In this document: piece after piece, positions 1 to 11,100 of the stretch
Layout: each line of letters begins with the position of its first letter
How positions within the stretch are numbered: the stretch's first letter is position 1
Assembly (NCBI GenBank): GCA_015680685.1
Contig: MNCI01006819.1
Location: 18,774-80,773, forward strand
DNA length: 62,000 nucleotides
Source of the DNA: Gnetum montanum
Lineage: Eukaryota > Streptophyta > Gnetopsida > Gnetales > Gnetaceae
Reading direction: 5' to 3'
The notes under the pieces: model-generated
Seen by the model: only the letters and a program-made list of their open reading frames with translations
What the model was told of the DNA's origin: nothing
The model's database searches: none
Translations under genes and position numbers: made by a program

Positions 1-138
1 GGGTCAATTACCAAGTGTTCTATTGAAATTGCTTCTGAATCTTGCATAAGAAGTAAAGTAACTATTCAAGTGGCAGATATACCAAGTCCAAGTTCCAACA
101 ACTTGACCACATACAAGCAGTGGTAACCCAAGTCACCA

Positions 139-945
139 ATGCCTAAACCACAAACCAGACCTAGCTCTACCCCTAGGGCCACTAAACAACAACCCTTATG
201 CATTGCCCCTCCACAAGAGCTCTACATTATGGCTCACACAATGGAGGAGGCTTCCACCACAACAAACATAAATGACAACCTCACAGATGCACTATCTCAT
301 ACACACAATGCATTAAAACATAAGAATGTAACACGTACCTTTCTTGACCTCATCTTAACATCATCAAAACATTGCCAAGAACTAGCACATGTGCTCGCTT
401 CCATCCCTGTTATAGAAAACATGTCTCCAACTGAAGACGCCATTCGCGGAGCCATTACATCCCCTGTACCACAAGATACAAACAAAATGACTCCAACCTT
501 CTACAAAAATGATGTCAGGATTGACCCCAAACAAGGGGAGGTCACACATGCACCATTGAACATTAGTGTAAGCATCGGAAAATACATAGTACATAGAGTA
601 CACATCGATGATGGCAAGGCAGAAATGTTGGTGCACACTCCATTATCGAACAACTAGGCCTAATGCACAACATTCAACCAACCGAAATCGAGTCTCTAAA
701 CTCCTTCGATGGAGCACGCGTAGCCATTAAAGGCACAATCGACATTACTTTCATGATAGGAGATCAGCACCCCACGTTTGCAAACTTTATAGTCATTGAC
801 AAAATGCCAGACTACAACATGATCCTAGGATGCCCCTGGCTAGCTAGGTCATGCGCAGTGTCATCTCCCATCCACCAAGAACTCCACCTTCTCCACAAAG
901 GGAGGGAGACCATCATATGTGGCAACAATGCCTCATCCACCCAAT
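139..945 (+). pseudogene. Element A: broken gag-end/protease of Tat-like Ty3/gypsy element
   Basis: The reading frame resembles the protease segments of elements B and D in this window: a lead-in with LDLILTSSKHCQELA, a VIEN..P spacer, then the retropepsin core HRVHIDDG at about 595-615. A small indel just after DDG shifts the frame, so the protein ends at 657. The remainder (KGTIDITFMIGDQ, MILGCPWLARS, SSPIHQELHL) continues in another frame from 663 to 945. The family enzyme cleaves the Gag-Pol polyprotein inside the particle; this copy cannot. The usual DT/SG active site reads DDG, as in its relatives here. Gag lies left of the window apart from an unclear stub at 1-138. No RT or integrase follows, so the copy has lost pol or belongs to the pol-less type seen in B. 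Confidence 0.8.
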
Positions 946-960
946 AGCCCTTCACAACCT

Positions 961-1060
961 CTATCTGAAATGATGTTAAACTATCCCACGTCCGAAATGA
1001 TGTTAAACTAACAAGGGCCTGAAAAGGCCTTAAACTAGCTTACAGCTCGGAATGGCCGAA
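961..1060 (+). repeat. Element A: short TTAAACT-box repeats after protease
   Basis: Four degenerate units carry GAAATGATGTTAAACTA or AAAGGCCTTAAACTA. They are the counterpart of the 27-bp array after the protease of element D (49661-49905). Confidence 0.75.
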
Positions 1061-1199
1061 AACTATCACGTTTTACATTGCTTTCCTTTCTTTCATCCAT
1101 TTTAACTCTATTTACGATAGGTGTTGCTTGATGTTGTTTTCTTTCTAGTTGATTTTTGCAGGATCTTGCAAGCACACAACATGACCATGCATGCACATC

Positions 1200-1705
1200 A
1201 CACCTTACACAAGTAAGGTAAGCACAGATAGTCCGCTATGACTATAAATTGGCACAGCTAGTCCTGGTATCATGACTTAAAACTGATACCACAGAGTAGT
1301 CTTGGCATCATGACTTAAAAATGATACCACAGAGTAGTCCTAGCATCATGACTTAAAAATAATACCACAGAATAGTCCTAGCATCATGAATTAAAACTGA
1401 TACCACATAATGGTCCTGGGGCCATGACTTGAAACTGGCACCACAGAAATATCTTGGAGTCATGAAAATAAACCAACACCATAGAGCTCCATCCGGTATG
1501 ACACTAAAACTGCCATGTTTGTCCGCCATGACATAAAACTAGCATGCAGAGTCCACTAAGACTATAAACTGGTTTGCCTCTTCATAATCTGCTACGACTA
1601 TAAACTAGCACTGCACCATCTGCTACGACACTAAACTGGCACTGTCCAAGGGGTTATGACATGAAACTAACCTACAATAGTTTGCTAAGACTATAAACTG
1701 GTGAC
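1200..1705 (+). repeat. Element A: 3' tail array, about 38-bp units
   Basis: Degenerate tandem units contain GTCCTAGCATCATGACTT followed by AAAACTGATACCACAG, and then shorter ACTATAAACTGG units. Matching arrays lie at 59285-59705 in D and, inverted, at 12195-12475 in B. The core is again ATGAC...TAAACT. The stretch is non-coding. Confidence 0.85.
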
Positions 1706-2874
1706 ATCATCGATGATCAGGAAATACTTGAAAAGATCTGTTGCTGGAATTGGCACTTCCCATACAAGCCCCAGGTAGGAAGGCAATTGTCTCACAAAAA
1801 CTTACTGCACAATTTGTCTCATGGACCTTGATGAAGCTGATGTTGTTCATAATTCTGTTTGCTTTGAAAATTGCACGTGGTGACTCCATCTCCTTGTTTA
1901 AAGTGCTTAGCTAACCGTTTAATTTGTGGTTTTCTTTTCTTCTTAGAGTTGTGTTTGCAGGATGATACTCCTGAGGTGTTCGTGCATAGATGCACTTCAT
2001 CATGATGACAAGGTATCACATTCTTTCTGACGCACGTGACTGGGTTAATCAATCCATTCATAAGTACATTCCCAACTCCTGATACATTCCCTATTCCCCA
2101 TCATGCCCCTTTATCCTATTCAATTACATCCCCTAGATACATTGTCTCCTACTCACTTCAAAACCCTTGATACACTGTTGCACACTGTAACTCTCTAAGC
2201 AGTCGTAACACAAAACACAGTACACAATGCATGATACAAAATGTAAGCGCTCGAACACGAGCACAGCACTAAAAGTAAGATCTTTCAAAAAGACCAAAGA
2301 AAAAAAAAGAGAAAAATAAAAGAAAAGGAAAAGACAAAAGAAAACAAAAACAAAAGAAAAGAGAGAAAAAAAAAGAACAAAAGGGTCAAAGAGCAAAATA
2401 CACGGAAAAGGTCTTCATGACCTTGTTGACATCATGAACCAAAGACTATTGGCCATTCTCATACAAGCCCCAGGTGAGAAGGCAATTGTCTTGGAAAATA
2501 ATTACACTCATATCTCAAAGAGACCATGTTGCACATCATCACGTGGCTTTGGCTATTTACAATAGGCCCTGCAAATACTCTATAAGAGTCCCGTTTCTCC
2601 AAAGAAAGCACCTCCTATGTCTTGGTCCCAAGTCTGCTAAAAACCCGGCTATTGACAAGGACCAATGACATAACTTGTTCACATGAGAGCATTCCTCTCC
2701 CATAATTCCAATAGTAATTATCACCCTTGACCAAATCTTGGCTTCCCCTGGTTACAACCAATCCCCTCCCCTTACATCTCAAAATGCATTTCCCCTATCC
2801 CATGTATTTTTGGACATGGTGCAATGACATCCAACTAAGGGCCAACGGACAATGTTTGGTACTTGGTTGTTCAT
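1706..2874 (+). other. Element A: conserved non-coding 3' tail
   Basis: No credible gene. The block GTGTTTGCAGGATGATAC near 1950-1970, a polypyrimidine stretch ending in an AG acceptor-like site, recurs in B (near 11980-12000, inverted) and D (59908-59928). A purine-only-like tract occupies about 2285-2390. Sequence around 2450-2650 is also shared with B (11400-11560, inverted). Confidence 0.6.
2285..2390 (+). other. Element A: A/G-rich tract in 3' tail
   Basis: About 105 bases, almost all A and G with a few C and T. The same kind of tract is present in sense orientation at a similar place in B (11575-11690, seen as pyrimidine-rich on the + strand) and F (about 27420-27530). It lies about 540 bases before the polypurine tract. 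Confidence 0.6.
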
Positions 2875-2952
2875 GGTGTTTTGCACTTCTTTGTTGACGC
2901 CTCTCAGGTGGAATCTTCCAGATGTGAACAAAGAGGGGCCAATGAAATACCA
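2875..2952 (+). promoter_or_regulatory. Element A: polypurine tract inside a conserved hairpin
   Basis: The purine run ACAAAGAGGGG and CCAA sit directly before the LTR start TGAAATACC at 2943. Polypurine tracts prime plus-strand DNA synthesis. The surrounding 78 bases form an imperfect palindrome: outer arms GGTGTTTTG and GAAATACC, inner arms CTTCTTTGTTGAC and GTGAACAAAGAG. The same arrangement occurs in B, D, E and F. Confidence 0.75.
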
Positions 2953-4616
2953 CTAATTTCAGACTAGCACTTTGAAGCAAAAGTGACTCAAGCCCTTTCC
3001 AGCATTCGGGAGGCAACAATTTAACTAAGGCATGAAACTCATGCTGGCTTGCCTTGGTCACTCATGCTGGCTTATCCTGGGCAACTCACACTACAAATTT
3101 CAAGCCAAATTCAACACATTTTCCAACACACACTGCAACACATGCTGTGGTCACGCTACAGCATGAGTGCAGCATGACCAACTTTCACAACCTCAAAATC
3201 GAGCTAAAATGACAAGATTCAAAGGTGCACATCACTCCTAGGGTTCAGGGTCGACAAGCTCCAGTTCCAACTTTCAGAACTTCCACATTTCAACTCCAAA
3301 AATTGTAAGATTTTATGGTCACGCTGTGGTCATGCCCAGTGTGACCACTATTCACACTGTGACCACTATTCCCAGCATGATCTCCAATGTGACCACTATT
3401 CACAATGTGATCACTATTCATAGCGTGACCACTATTAATCACGTAAACACTATTCATCAACGTGAACACTATTCATCAGTGTGAACACTATTCATCAACG
3501 TGAATACAATTCATTAGCGTGAACACTATTCAGCAGCGTGAACACTATTCATGCCCAGACAAAAGCACTCCAAACGCATGTTGAGGACATGCCAAGTCCA
3601 AATCAACTCACGCTCGGAGCCTTGGTGGAACAGAAATGCCTCAAACGACCACAAAACTACTTAGATCGACATCCTGTAGTAGTTGTTTCAAGGACCAAGA
3701 AGTTTCAAGTGAGCCGGAGTCGATCCCTCTTAATTTTGTTTGTAAATCTTCATTTGTGGGCTTGTCAGGCTCTCATGTTCCAAATTGTATATGCTTCCAT
3801 GGGCTTGAGTAACGCACAAGTTGTAAGATGCAATGTACCTAGTCAAAAATGTAGCCTACCTACACACGACCAACTCACACACAACTATCTATTGGACATG
3901 TGTCACATGATCCTATTTCCTCTCATCTCTTGGTCATCGATTCCATCAACGGATTCCATGCCCGAGCCCAGTCAAACCCTATAAATACCCTATCAATTCA
4001 CATAAATCAGGGTTGGCATTGGGAGACTCGAGAAATTCTGAGAACATATATCAAGAACCTACAATCCTTGGGCACTCGACACACCTAACTGTTGGCATCC
4101 AAGCACTTCTCACATTCATCACATCACATCATCACATTATATCACCCCGGAGCTAGGCGTTTGGCCTGCCATCTACATGCAGCTATGCTTTGACCGGTAC
4201 ACATCTTTTCTAAGCAATACAGTTCCGTTCGTTTTGCCAACCAAACATTATTTCCGTTTTCCATTTTACGTTCTATTTACATTTCTACTTACATTTAGTT
4301 TACATTCAGTTTACACGTTTAGTTTAGTTTATGTTTTGTTTACATCTTACATTTACATTTACATCTTATGGCTCATGTTCACATTTTACGTGCATTTACA
4401 CATTTTAAGACACTGTTTACAATAACCCCAACACTAGCTATAGCTTACGCTTGGGGAAGTCCTTGGTTGATTTGCATGCAAACCATCCAAGGCACTCTGC
4501 CTTCCTTCTCTTTTCTAACTTGCTCTCAAGTGAAGGCAGGGTTAGTTGTGCCTGCCAACGATCTTTTGGTGTCTGTTTTCCCTTCCAACCTTACACCGAC
4601 GATTTAGGTCAGTACA
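2943..4616 (+). mobile_element. Element A: 3' LTR (1674 bp)
   Basis: It starts TGAAATACCAC after the polypurine tract and ends CAGTACA. Its last 180 bases match the LTR ends of D and B (CTCAAGTGAAGG, CTGTTTTCCCTTCCA, CCGACGATTT). A TATA box (TATAAATA) lies at 3980-3987. Positions 3310-3560 hold a degenerate array of about 20-bp units, GTGAACACTATTCATCA. No gene inside; the short frames are chance. Confidence 0.85.
3980..3987 (+). promoter_or_regulatory. LTR A TATA box
   Basis: TATAAATACCCT is followed about 35 bases later by GGGTTGGCATTGGGAG. The same TATAAATACCCC then GAGGTTGGCA pattern is found in the LTRs of D. The likely RNA start is 25-35 bases downstream. Confidence 0.6.
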
Positions 4617-5069
4617 CTAACCAATCTGTTCCTTCAATGTTGTTGAATAATCTTATTAGACTGGGCATTGCAGGACTCAATTTAGAGTAAGAAGTGCAAG
4701 ATCATGGTTATTAAGATTATCATCTCATAGAAGCACAAAAAAAGAAAGATTAGCAAATGGAAGCCCGATATGAGGCCACCAAAAGGAAATGGGGCTCTAC
4801 CCATTTATTCCTGTAGGCACACAAGGAAGGTAAGGATTTCTTTTTGGGGACCTCTAAATACACTAATTCTCCTCCTCTCTTTGATGAGGAGACCCTTAAC
4901 TAGTATTTGTAATCCACTATGAACAACCTTGGTATTGGGAAGAGTGGGTCCTAAGATTAGGGGGCCTTGAAAGAGGGTAGCTAATGCAAGAACAAGGATA
5001 AGGACCAAGAAAAAGAAAAACATGATGAACATGGTATGAACTAAATAAGAGGAAGCATTAGACACTAAT
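4617..5069 (+). other. Probable 5' flank of element C
   Basis: No gene or clear repeat. It lies between the end of LTR A and the first recognisable gag sequence of element C. A target duplication for A cannot be tested because its left end is outside the window. Confidence 0.3.
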
Positions 5070-6960
5070 CTAGTGCTAGCACTACTTCCTCTTCACCTTC
5101 ATCCTCATCATCTTCTTCCTCCAACTTTGATTGGAGTTGTAGAGGTAATAAGAACCATTATGGAGGTGAATGAAAGGATGGGGATGATTGTAGACCCCAC
5201 TGTAATGATAGAAATTACTGGCATGAGCAATGGGGAGATGATTAGAACAAATAAAGGAGGGATAGCAGAACTCACCATAAGCATCATGGCCATGATATGG
5301 GTTTCCAAGACTACTATGACTATGATGAGCCCCTGCTAGCAACAAGGAACATGTTGAACATTGTAGAGGTCATAAGAATACCAACTAGGCATGTGAACAA
5401 TAGTAAAATCAAATGGTTAGATATAAATAATATCCCCAAGTTCAAAGGGGGGTATAATTCTTATTTACAAAATCACTTGCAAGCCTTTCACAATGCCTAT
5501 GCCTTACAGAATGTGAAGAATAATTGGAAAAAGCTAAAACTATTTCCAAGGATACTCATAAAGGAAGTAGAAAGTTGGTATTGGTCCTTAGAATTGAAAT
5601 CTACTTGGAGATGAAGTATGATGCTTGAATTATTCAATGACAAGTATCACACATACTCAAGAGTGTCCAACTTGATAAGGCAAATCCAAAATGAAAATAG
5701 GACATATGAATCCTTGGATGTGACCATGGGCATGTGCTACTCCTTGTTACATCGGTGCCTAGGCCAGGGCTATTCTTAAATTGATTAGTTGCACCACATA
5801 ATAGATGGGCTTTGAATTGAAATAAGGAGAACTCTTGGGGTCTATGCCCAAGGGAGAGTTTTTGAACTAAGGGCCCATCAGATCTAAAGGCTCATTAAGA
5901 AAATAGCTAAGAAAGAGGATGAGTTAAAAAAATGAGAAAGTACAAAGGAGTATAATAGGAACCCCTCTCTCCACAAGAAGGAGGTCCATTTTTGTGATAA
6001 TGAGGAGGCATCACTTGATGAAGTAGTGCACAAGAAAGCCTTGTTGATATAAAAATATATCTCTGAAATATTGTCTAAGGTAAATAAAATGTGGGACTCG
6101 GATGAAAAATTTCAAATTGCTTTGAAAATCACAGAAGAAAGTAAAGACCAAGGAGGTAATGCTATTGAAAGAAGGAACAAAAAGGAGGTTGAACATGACC
6201 ATTATAAGGCTAAGGACAAGGCTACAATAGTTGAGAAGGTTGTAGGTTTTGAGTTAAATGATTATGGGTGTGACATATGCTAATATGAACATCCCAAGGG
6301 ATGTTTCTCTATTGTGTCACAGTTACAAGAATCTAGGATGTATTTTTTTAATCCCAAATTGGCAAAATGGCAAACACTCAGAAGGTTGCGTTATTCACAA
6401 GGCAACAATCGGCAGTCGTTTCACCAGCAAACTTATTATTTGAGTGGAGCATTGCCTCAATCGCATGAGCAATATCAGCAATGGCAACACCCATAGTTGT
6501 GGAGCATGCCACCACCAAGGAAATAGTACCCTTACTACTAACTAGATCTATATGGGTACTACATTCAACAACACATTTCTCCACATGGCTCTTCCAATAA
6601 TGCTTCCTTCCAACACAACTACTACTCTCCTAAATATTATAGAGTACCATCACCAAGGAGGGAGTTCTCATTTCCTTAGTTTTCTCCTTCTCACTCTTCC
6701 ACTCCTACACCTCCATCTACAACCCCTCTCCCACCTGCTCCATCTATGTAGGGTGAGATCCCAACACAACCATAGTAAAGAAATGCTACAAGGACCATAA
6801 AATTACAACTGGCTCCTCAGTCGAGTGGTTCTAACACTAAGCCATGCAAAAGATCCTTCATCAGAACCAATAGCCGCATGAGCTCTCATAGAAACCTTTG
6901 AATGTAAACCTTGCTTCTACTTCCTCTATAATGCCTATCAAGGCTCCTTCAAACCAAAAC
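5070..6960 (+). pseudogene. Element C: degraded gag of Athila-like Ty3/gypsy element
   Basis: A Ser-rich start (5075-5110), a Tyr/Asp-rich segment (GFQDYYDYDEPLL, about 5299-5337) and a capsid-like stretch (IPKFKGGYNSYLQNHLQAF, followed by PRILIKEVESWYWSLE, about 5430-5600) fit a plant retrotransposon Gag. Such Gag proteins form the cytoplasmic particle that packages element RNA. After 5614 the frame is broken many times. The end (6550-6790) is rich in Pro, Ser and Asn, as is the related minus-strand copy in element G at 40537-40929. No start codon can be chosen with confidence. Confidence 0.65.
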
Positions 6961-7009
6961 ACTTAGTTACACACCATGATGTTGACCCATGTAGTCATTG
7001 ATTAGATTA

Positions 7010-7400
7010 ATGCTGGCCATCTTCCTAGAAAGAGATCTAATCTTGGGAGTTCCCTTCTTTATTTGCATATTGCTAGAAATGAAACTTGCAAGGCACTTTT
7101 GGACTCAATTTCTAGAGATAACTTGATCTCACAAGAAATGTACAAAGCTTGGAACCTACCTCATTTGAAAAAGAGCAATATAAGGTTAGAACTAGTAGAC
7201 CAGTCCATCACTATTCCTTTGGGATTGGTTAAGGACATTGTGACCACTATTTGTGGTTGGTTATATCTTGCTAATTTCTTGGTGATCCATGTGAAGAATG
7301 TTAAGGGGGACTTTCCTATTATCATGGGAAGTGCATGGCTAAGTACAATTGATGTGTGGTTGGGGATTTGAGATCTCTCCTTGAAAATTTTCAAAGGGAA
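7010..7400 (+). pseudogene. Element C: protease domain
   Basis: An open stretch at 7063-7371 contains CKALLDSISRDNLIS, LVDQSITIPLGLV, NFLVIHVKN and FPIIMGSAWLSTIDVWLGI. The layout is that of retropepsin-like proteases of Athila-lineage elements: the active-site loop at ALLDS, then the flap region, then the IMG.AWL motif. It is closely similar to the minus-strand copy at 39860-40093, which identifies C and G as one family. LLDS replaces the usual LLDLGAS, so activity is doubtful even apart from the flanking breaks. Confidence 0.75.
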
Positions 7401-7759
7401 TGAATTTGGAAAGATTGAGAAAAAGAGTGTTGCATGCATCGCATACAGTGATATAGGACATTACTACATGTAAATATTGTAGACTGTAAAGAGCACATCC
7501 CTTAAAGCATGTAGTCAATGTGCTAATATTGCTAAATTTTAAAGGTGCTTGTACATAGTAGCCATGAAATAAAAGGGAATAGTGGCTAATAATAGAAAGA
7601 CATGCTGAATCAATAATGTACATGGAACAAGTTAAGAGCCTCATGAGCTCTCACTTGAAAAGCATGGATCACTTGGAGCAGATTCATCATGAACTCTCTG
7701 AAGAAGAAGGTGGAATCAATTAGGGAGAGTTGGAGATCCTAGAGACTTACAAGTAGGAG
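7401..7759 (+). other. Element C: protease-RT linker, decayed
   Basis: No intact frame. Fragments such as SLKSMDHLEQIHHELSEEEGG can be read near 7650-7720 and probably belong to the polyprotein linker. Confidence 0.35.
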
Positions 7760-9152
7760 CACCTTAAGTTGAAGGCTTTACTAGCAGGCATGGAGTATGC
7801 TTTCTTACATAATGATAAGTTGATCATCATCAATGTCACACTTTCTTGTGAACAAAAGAAGAGGTTGCTAGAAGTTGTGAACAAATGGCCAACAAAATTT
7901 TCTTGGTCATATCATGAACTCACTAGAATTGACCCAAGGATATGCCAACATAGAATATACACAAACACCTCCATCAAACCAAAAAGATACCTCAAAGATG
8001 CTTGAACCCCAATCTCAAGTAGATCATCAAGGAGGAGATTGAACAACTCCTCAAGATGGGGTTCATTTATCCCATTATGAATAGTGAGTGGGTTAGCCCT
8101 CTTGTTATAGTTCCAAAGAAAGAAAGGAAGTGGAGTGTTTGTATCAATTTCAGGCTATTGAACATGACAACTTACAAAGCTCATTCTCCTTTGTCATTTG
8201 TGGACCAAGTGTTGGATACTATCACAAGCCATTGCTACAACAGTTTTTTTGGATTGTTATAGTGGCTATAACCAAATCTAGATTACATTAGATGATGAAG
8301 GCAAAATGACATTCACAAGTCCTTGGAGGATTATTGCATATAGAAAGATGCTTTTCAGCCTATGTAATGCTCTTGCTACATTTCAATAGTTGGTCCTAAG
8401 TATCTTTTAGCAGAAAATTGGTCATGAGGTGGAAGTATTCATAGATGACTTCTCTACCTATGGGGCTACCTTTGAGCAAGCCTTAAAATATTTGGATCAA
8501 GTGCTTCAATGATGTGTAGAAACTAACTTGAGTCTCAACTAGTAAAAGGGCCATCTAACGGTCCAAGAAGGCATTGTCTTGGGGCAACAAAGTTTAACAA
8601 AAGGGATTGAGGAAGACCTAAAAAAAGTATAGGTCATCCAAGAAATCACTAGGCAACTAGAGATTATTAAAGATGTGTGGTCATTCCTTGGACACACTAG
8701 TTACTATAGGCACTTCATCAAGAACTTCTCGAAGATTGCCTAACTATTGGTGGAGTTGACAAAGAAAGATGTGTCATTTATCTAGACCAAGGAATGTGAG
8801 CATGAATTCTAGCAACTCAAGCAGAAGCTTATAGAAACTCCCATTCTATGAGCACCAGATTGGTCCAAACCATTCCATATCATGATAGATGCATCAAACT
8901 ATGCCTTGGGGACTATACTAACATAGATGGATGATTAGAAACATCCATACTATATCCACTATGCTAGCAGAAGCATTGTGGATGTACAACTTAACTACAC
9001 CACCACTGAAAAGGAGTTGATGGTGGTGGTGTATGCATTGAAGAAATTCAAGCACTATGTGCTTGAATATAAAGTGTTTATGCACACGGACCACAGTGTT
9101 ATCAGGTTCCTCTTGAACAAACCAACAATGAGCCCCTATGTCATATGATGGC
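7760..9152 (+). pseudogene. Element C: reverse transcriptase and RNase H (5' part)
   Basis: Open stretches interrupted by stops give the order of Ty3/gypsy RT: FSWSYHELTRIDPRI (near 7900), the fingers motif VSPLVIVPKKERKWSVCINFRLLN (8094-8160; shortened here to its ends VSPLVIVPK and FRLLN), LSFVDQVLDTI, a DCYSGYNQI-like site (8255-8285), then FIDDFS near 8435-8450 as the catalytic loop and GIVLGQQSLTKGIEED (8570-8610). RNase H follows with MIDASNYALGTIL (8885-8920), TEKELMVVVYALKKF and HTDHSVIRFLLNKP (up to 9130). These motifs are characteristic of Athila-lineage elements. The domain stops where element B is inserted and resumes at 18396. Confidence 0.85.
9148..9152. repeat. Left target-site duplication of element B (ATGGC)
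   Basis: ATGGC precedes the LTR end TGTACC at 9153 and is repeated at 18391-18395 right after the other LTR end GTGTTTCA. A 5-bp duplication is the normal product of Ty3/gypsy integration. Confidence 0.95.
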
Positions 9153-11032
9153 TGTACCGCCTGAAATCGTCAGTCTTCGGCTGGAAGGAAAATAGAGACC
9201 GTGGGATCGTAGGACAAGCATAGAAGACCCTACCTTCACCTGAGGGTGAGCTAGAATGCATGAAGGCAGAGTACCTTGGGTGGTCCGCACGTGGATCAGA
9301 CAAAGATTTCCCTGAACGTACACTGAAATGCTATACGCTGGGTTATATGTAAATAATGTAGTAGCGTAAACGGAGCGTAAACAATGTAGACGATGCAAAT
9401 AGCGCATAAACGTAAACGGACATAAATAGAACGCATGCAACAATTAATAGAAACTGTAGACGATTATAGAAAGAAAATGTAACAATGGTATTACAGAATC
9501 AAAGTACAGTGCACTGGTCTAACGCAGTTGTGGTGAAACACAAGGTGGACGAAAAGCCCTGGTGAATGTAGGGATGGCTGGGCTGGTATACGCTATAGGC
9601 GTGGCCTAGAGACTATGTGCACAGCGTACAGGTTTTCTAGCATAAGAGGGTTTTGGCTCTGGTGCGCAGCGTAATTGCTCCTGGGTATGCTCTAGGATTT
9701 TTGCCTACCGACCTGGATTTAGTGAAAAATTGGGGTTTTATACAGGGTTTTGATGGTGGACTCGGGTTGGGAGACACATGGCGCATTGACCAGGTGCAAG
9801 ATATGTTACAATTGGACAGCGTATAGCACACCAGCGTACAGGATGTCAGCGTAAGCATATAGCATGCCAGCGTAAGCCAAAAATGTACCCAGCGTATACA
9901 CATGAAAATGCTTCATTTTAAGGTCAAAAATTGATTTTTTGGTTCCTGAGAGCTATTGGGGACCCTAGGCAAGGTCCTGGGGGGTCCAGACGCTCAATTC
10001 TGGCACGTTTTGACTCATTTCTGGGTCCCGAAAGTCTCTCTACGCTGGCTGCACCTTGGGCGTATACGTCGGGCGTACAGGAATGAAAGACCATCATTTG
10101 GAGCCCAAAATTTGATTTTCAAGTTCCTAAGACCTACTGGGGACCCTGGGGAAGGTCCAGAAGCTCAATTCTGGCACATTTTGACTCATTTATGGGGCCC
10201 AAAAGTCTCTCTACGCTGGCTGCACCCTGGGCGTATACGCTGGGTGTACAGGAATGAAAGGCCATCATTTGGAGCCCAAAATTCGATTTTCAAGTGCCTG
10301 AGACCTACTGAGGACCCTAGGCAAGGTCCTGGGGGGTCCAGACACTCCACTTTAGCATGTTTTGATGGTTTTTTGAGCCCCAAAATTTGCTGTACGCTGG
10401 GCCTTACGCTGGGCATGTGTAGGCCAGCGTATAGGATGCATACTTAGTGAAAAACAAGTATTTTGAGCTCAAGATTTGCCAAGTTTGATGCCAAATGTCA
10501 TCGTAGTCTTTTGTGGGTCCTAGGGAATGTTTACTTGCTTTCTTTGACTTCGTTTGATGCTATTTTTGAGGCTTTCAAGCTTGGTCATGCTGAGGACCAA
10601 CATGACTTAGCTTAATTTCTATCTACAAGTCTTAGCCAAAATGTTTTGTGGTGTTTCATTGTTTCAAGTGCCTAAGACCTGTTGGGGACCCTAGGCAAGG
10701 TCCTGGGTGGTTTAGACACTACACTTTAGCATGTTTTAATGAGTTTTTAAGCCCCAAAAGTTTCTGTACGCTGGGCCTTATGCTGGGCATGTGTAGGCTA
10801 GCGTACATGATGCATACTTAGTGAAAACCAAGTATTTTGAGCTCAAGATTTGCCAAGTTTAATGCCATATGTCATCATAGTCTTCTGTGAGTCCCAGGGA
10901 ACATTTACTTGCTTGCTTTGACTTCATTTGATGCTATTTTTGAGGCTTTCAAGCTTGGTCATGCTGAGGACCAACATGACTTAGCTTAATTTCTATCTAC
11001 AAGTGTTAGCCAAAATTTTTTGTGGTGTTTCA
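9153..11032 (-). mobile_element. Element B: 3' LTR (1880 bp, with internal duplication)
   Basis: Ends are TGTACC (left) and GGTGTTTCA (right), i.e. TGAAACACC...GGTACA on the sense strand. TATA box in antisense at 9736-9742. Positions 9955-10440 hold three tandem units of about 178 bp (GGGACC.TGGGCAAGGTCC start). A second copy of about 365 bp, 10296-10660 versus 10661-11028, makes this LTR longer than the 5' LTR (1516 bp). The open frames here come from the tandem units and are not genes. Confidence 0.9.
9955..10440 (-). repeat. About 178-bp tandem units in LTR B
   Basis: Unit starts fall near 9958, 10138 and 10311. Each has GGTCCAGACGCTCAATT, CTACGCTGGCTGCACC and CATCATTTGGAGCCCAAAA. The 5' LTR has the same array at 17665-18170. 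Confidence 0.85.
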
Positions 11033-11100
11033 TTGGCCCCTCTTTGTTGATATCTAGAGGAATTGACCTGAGAGGCATTGACAAAGAAGTACAAAACACC
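11024..11100 (-). promoter_or_regulatory. Element B: polypurine tract in conserved hairpin
   Basis: On the minus strand CAACAAAGAGGGGCCAA (11049-11033) abuts the LTR start TGAAACACC. The arms GGTGTTTTGTACTTCTTTGTC and CAACAAAGAGG...AAACACC can pair across about 77 bases, spanning the tract-LTR border as in A, D, E and F. Confidence 0.8.

Noticed and set aside
9956-10447. 163-codon open frame with repeated FWGPKVSLRWLHPGRI-like units
   Set aside because: It lies wholly in the 178-bp tandem units of LTR B; the 5' LTR copy has the same frames and neither resembles a known protein.
11024-11100. Small MITE with terminal inverted repeats
   Set aside because: The palindrome always sits exactly at the tail-LTR border of family-1 copies and has no target duplication of its own, so it is a part of the element.
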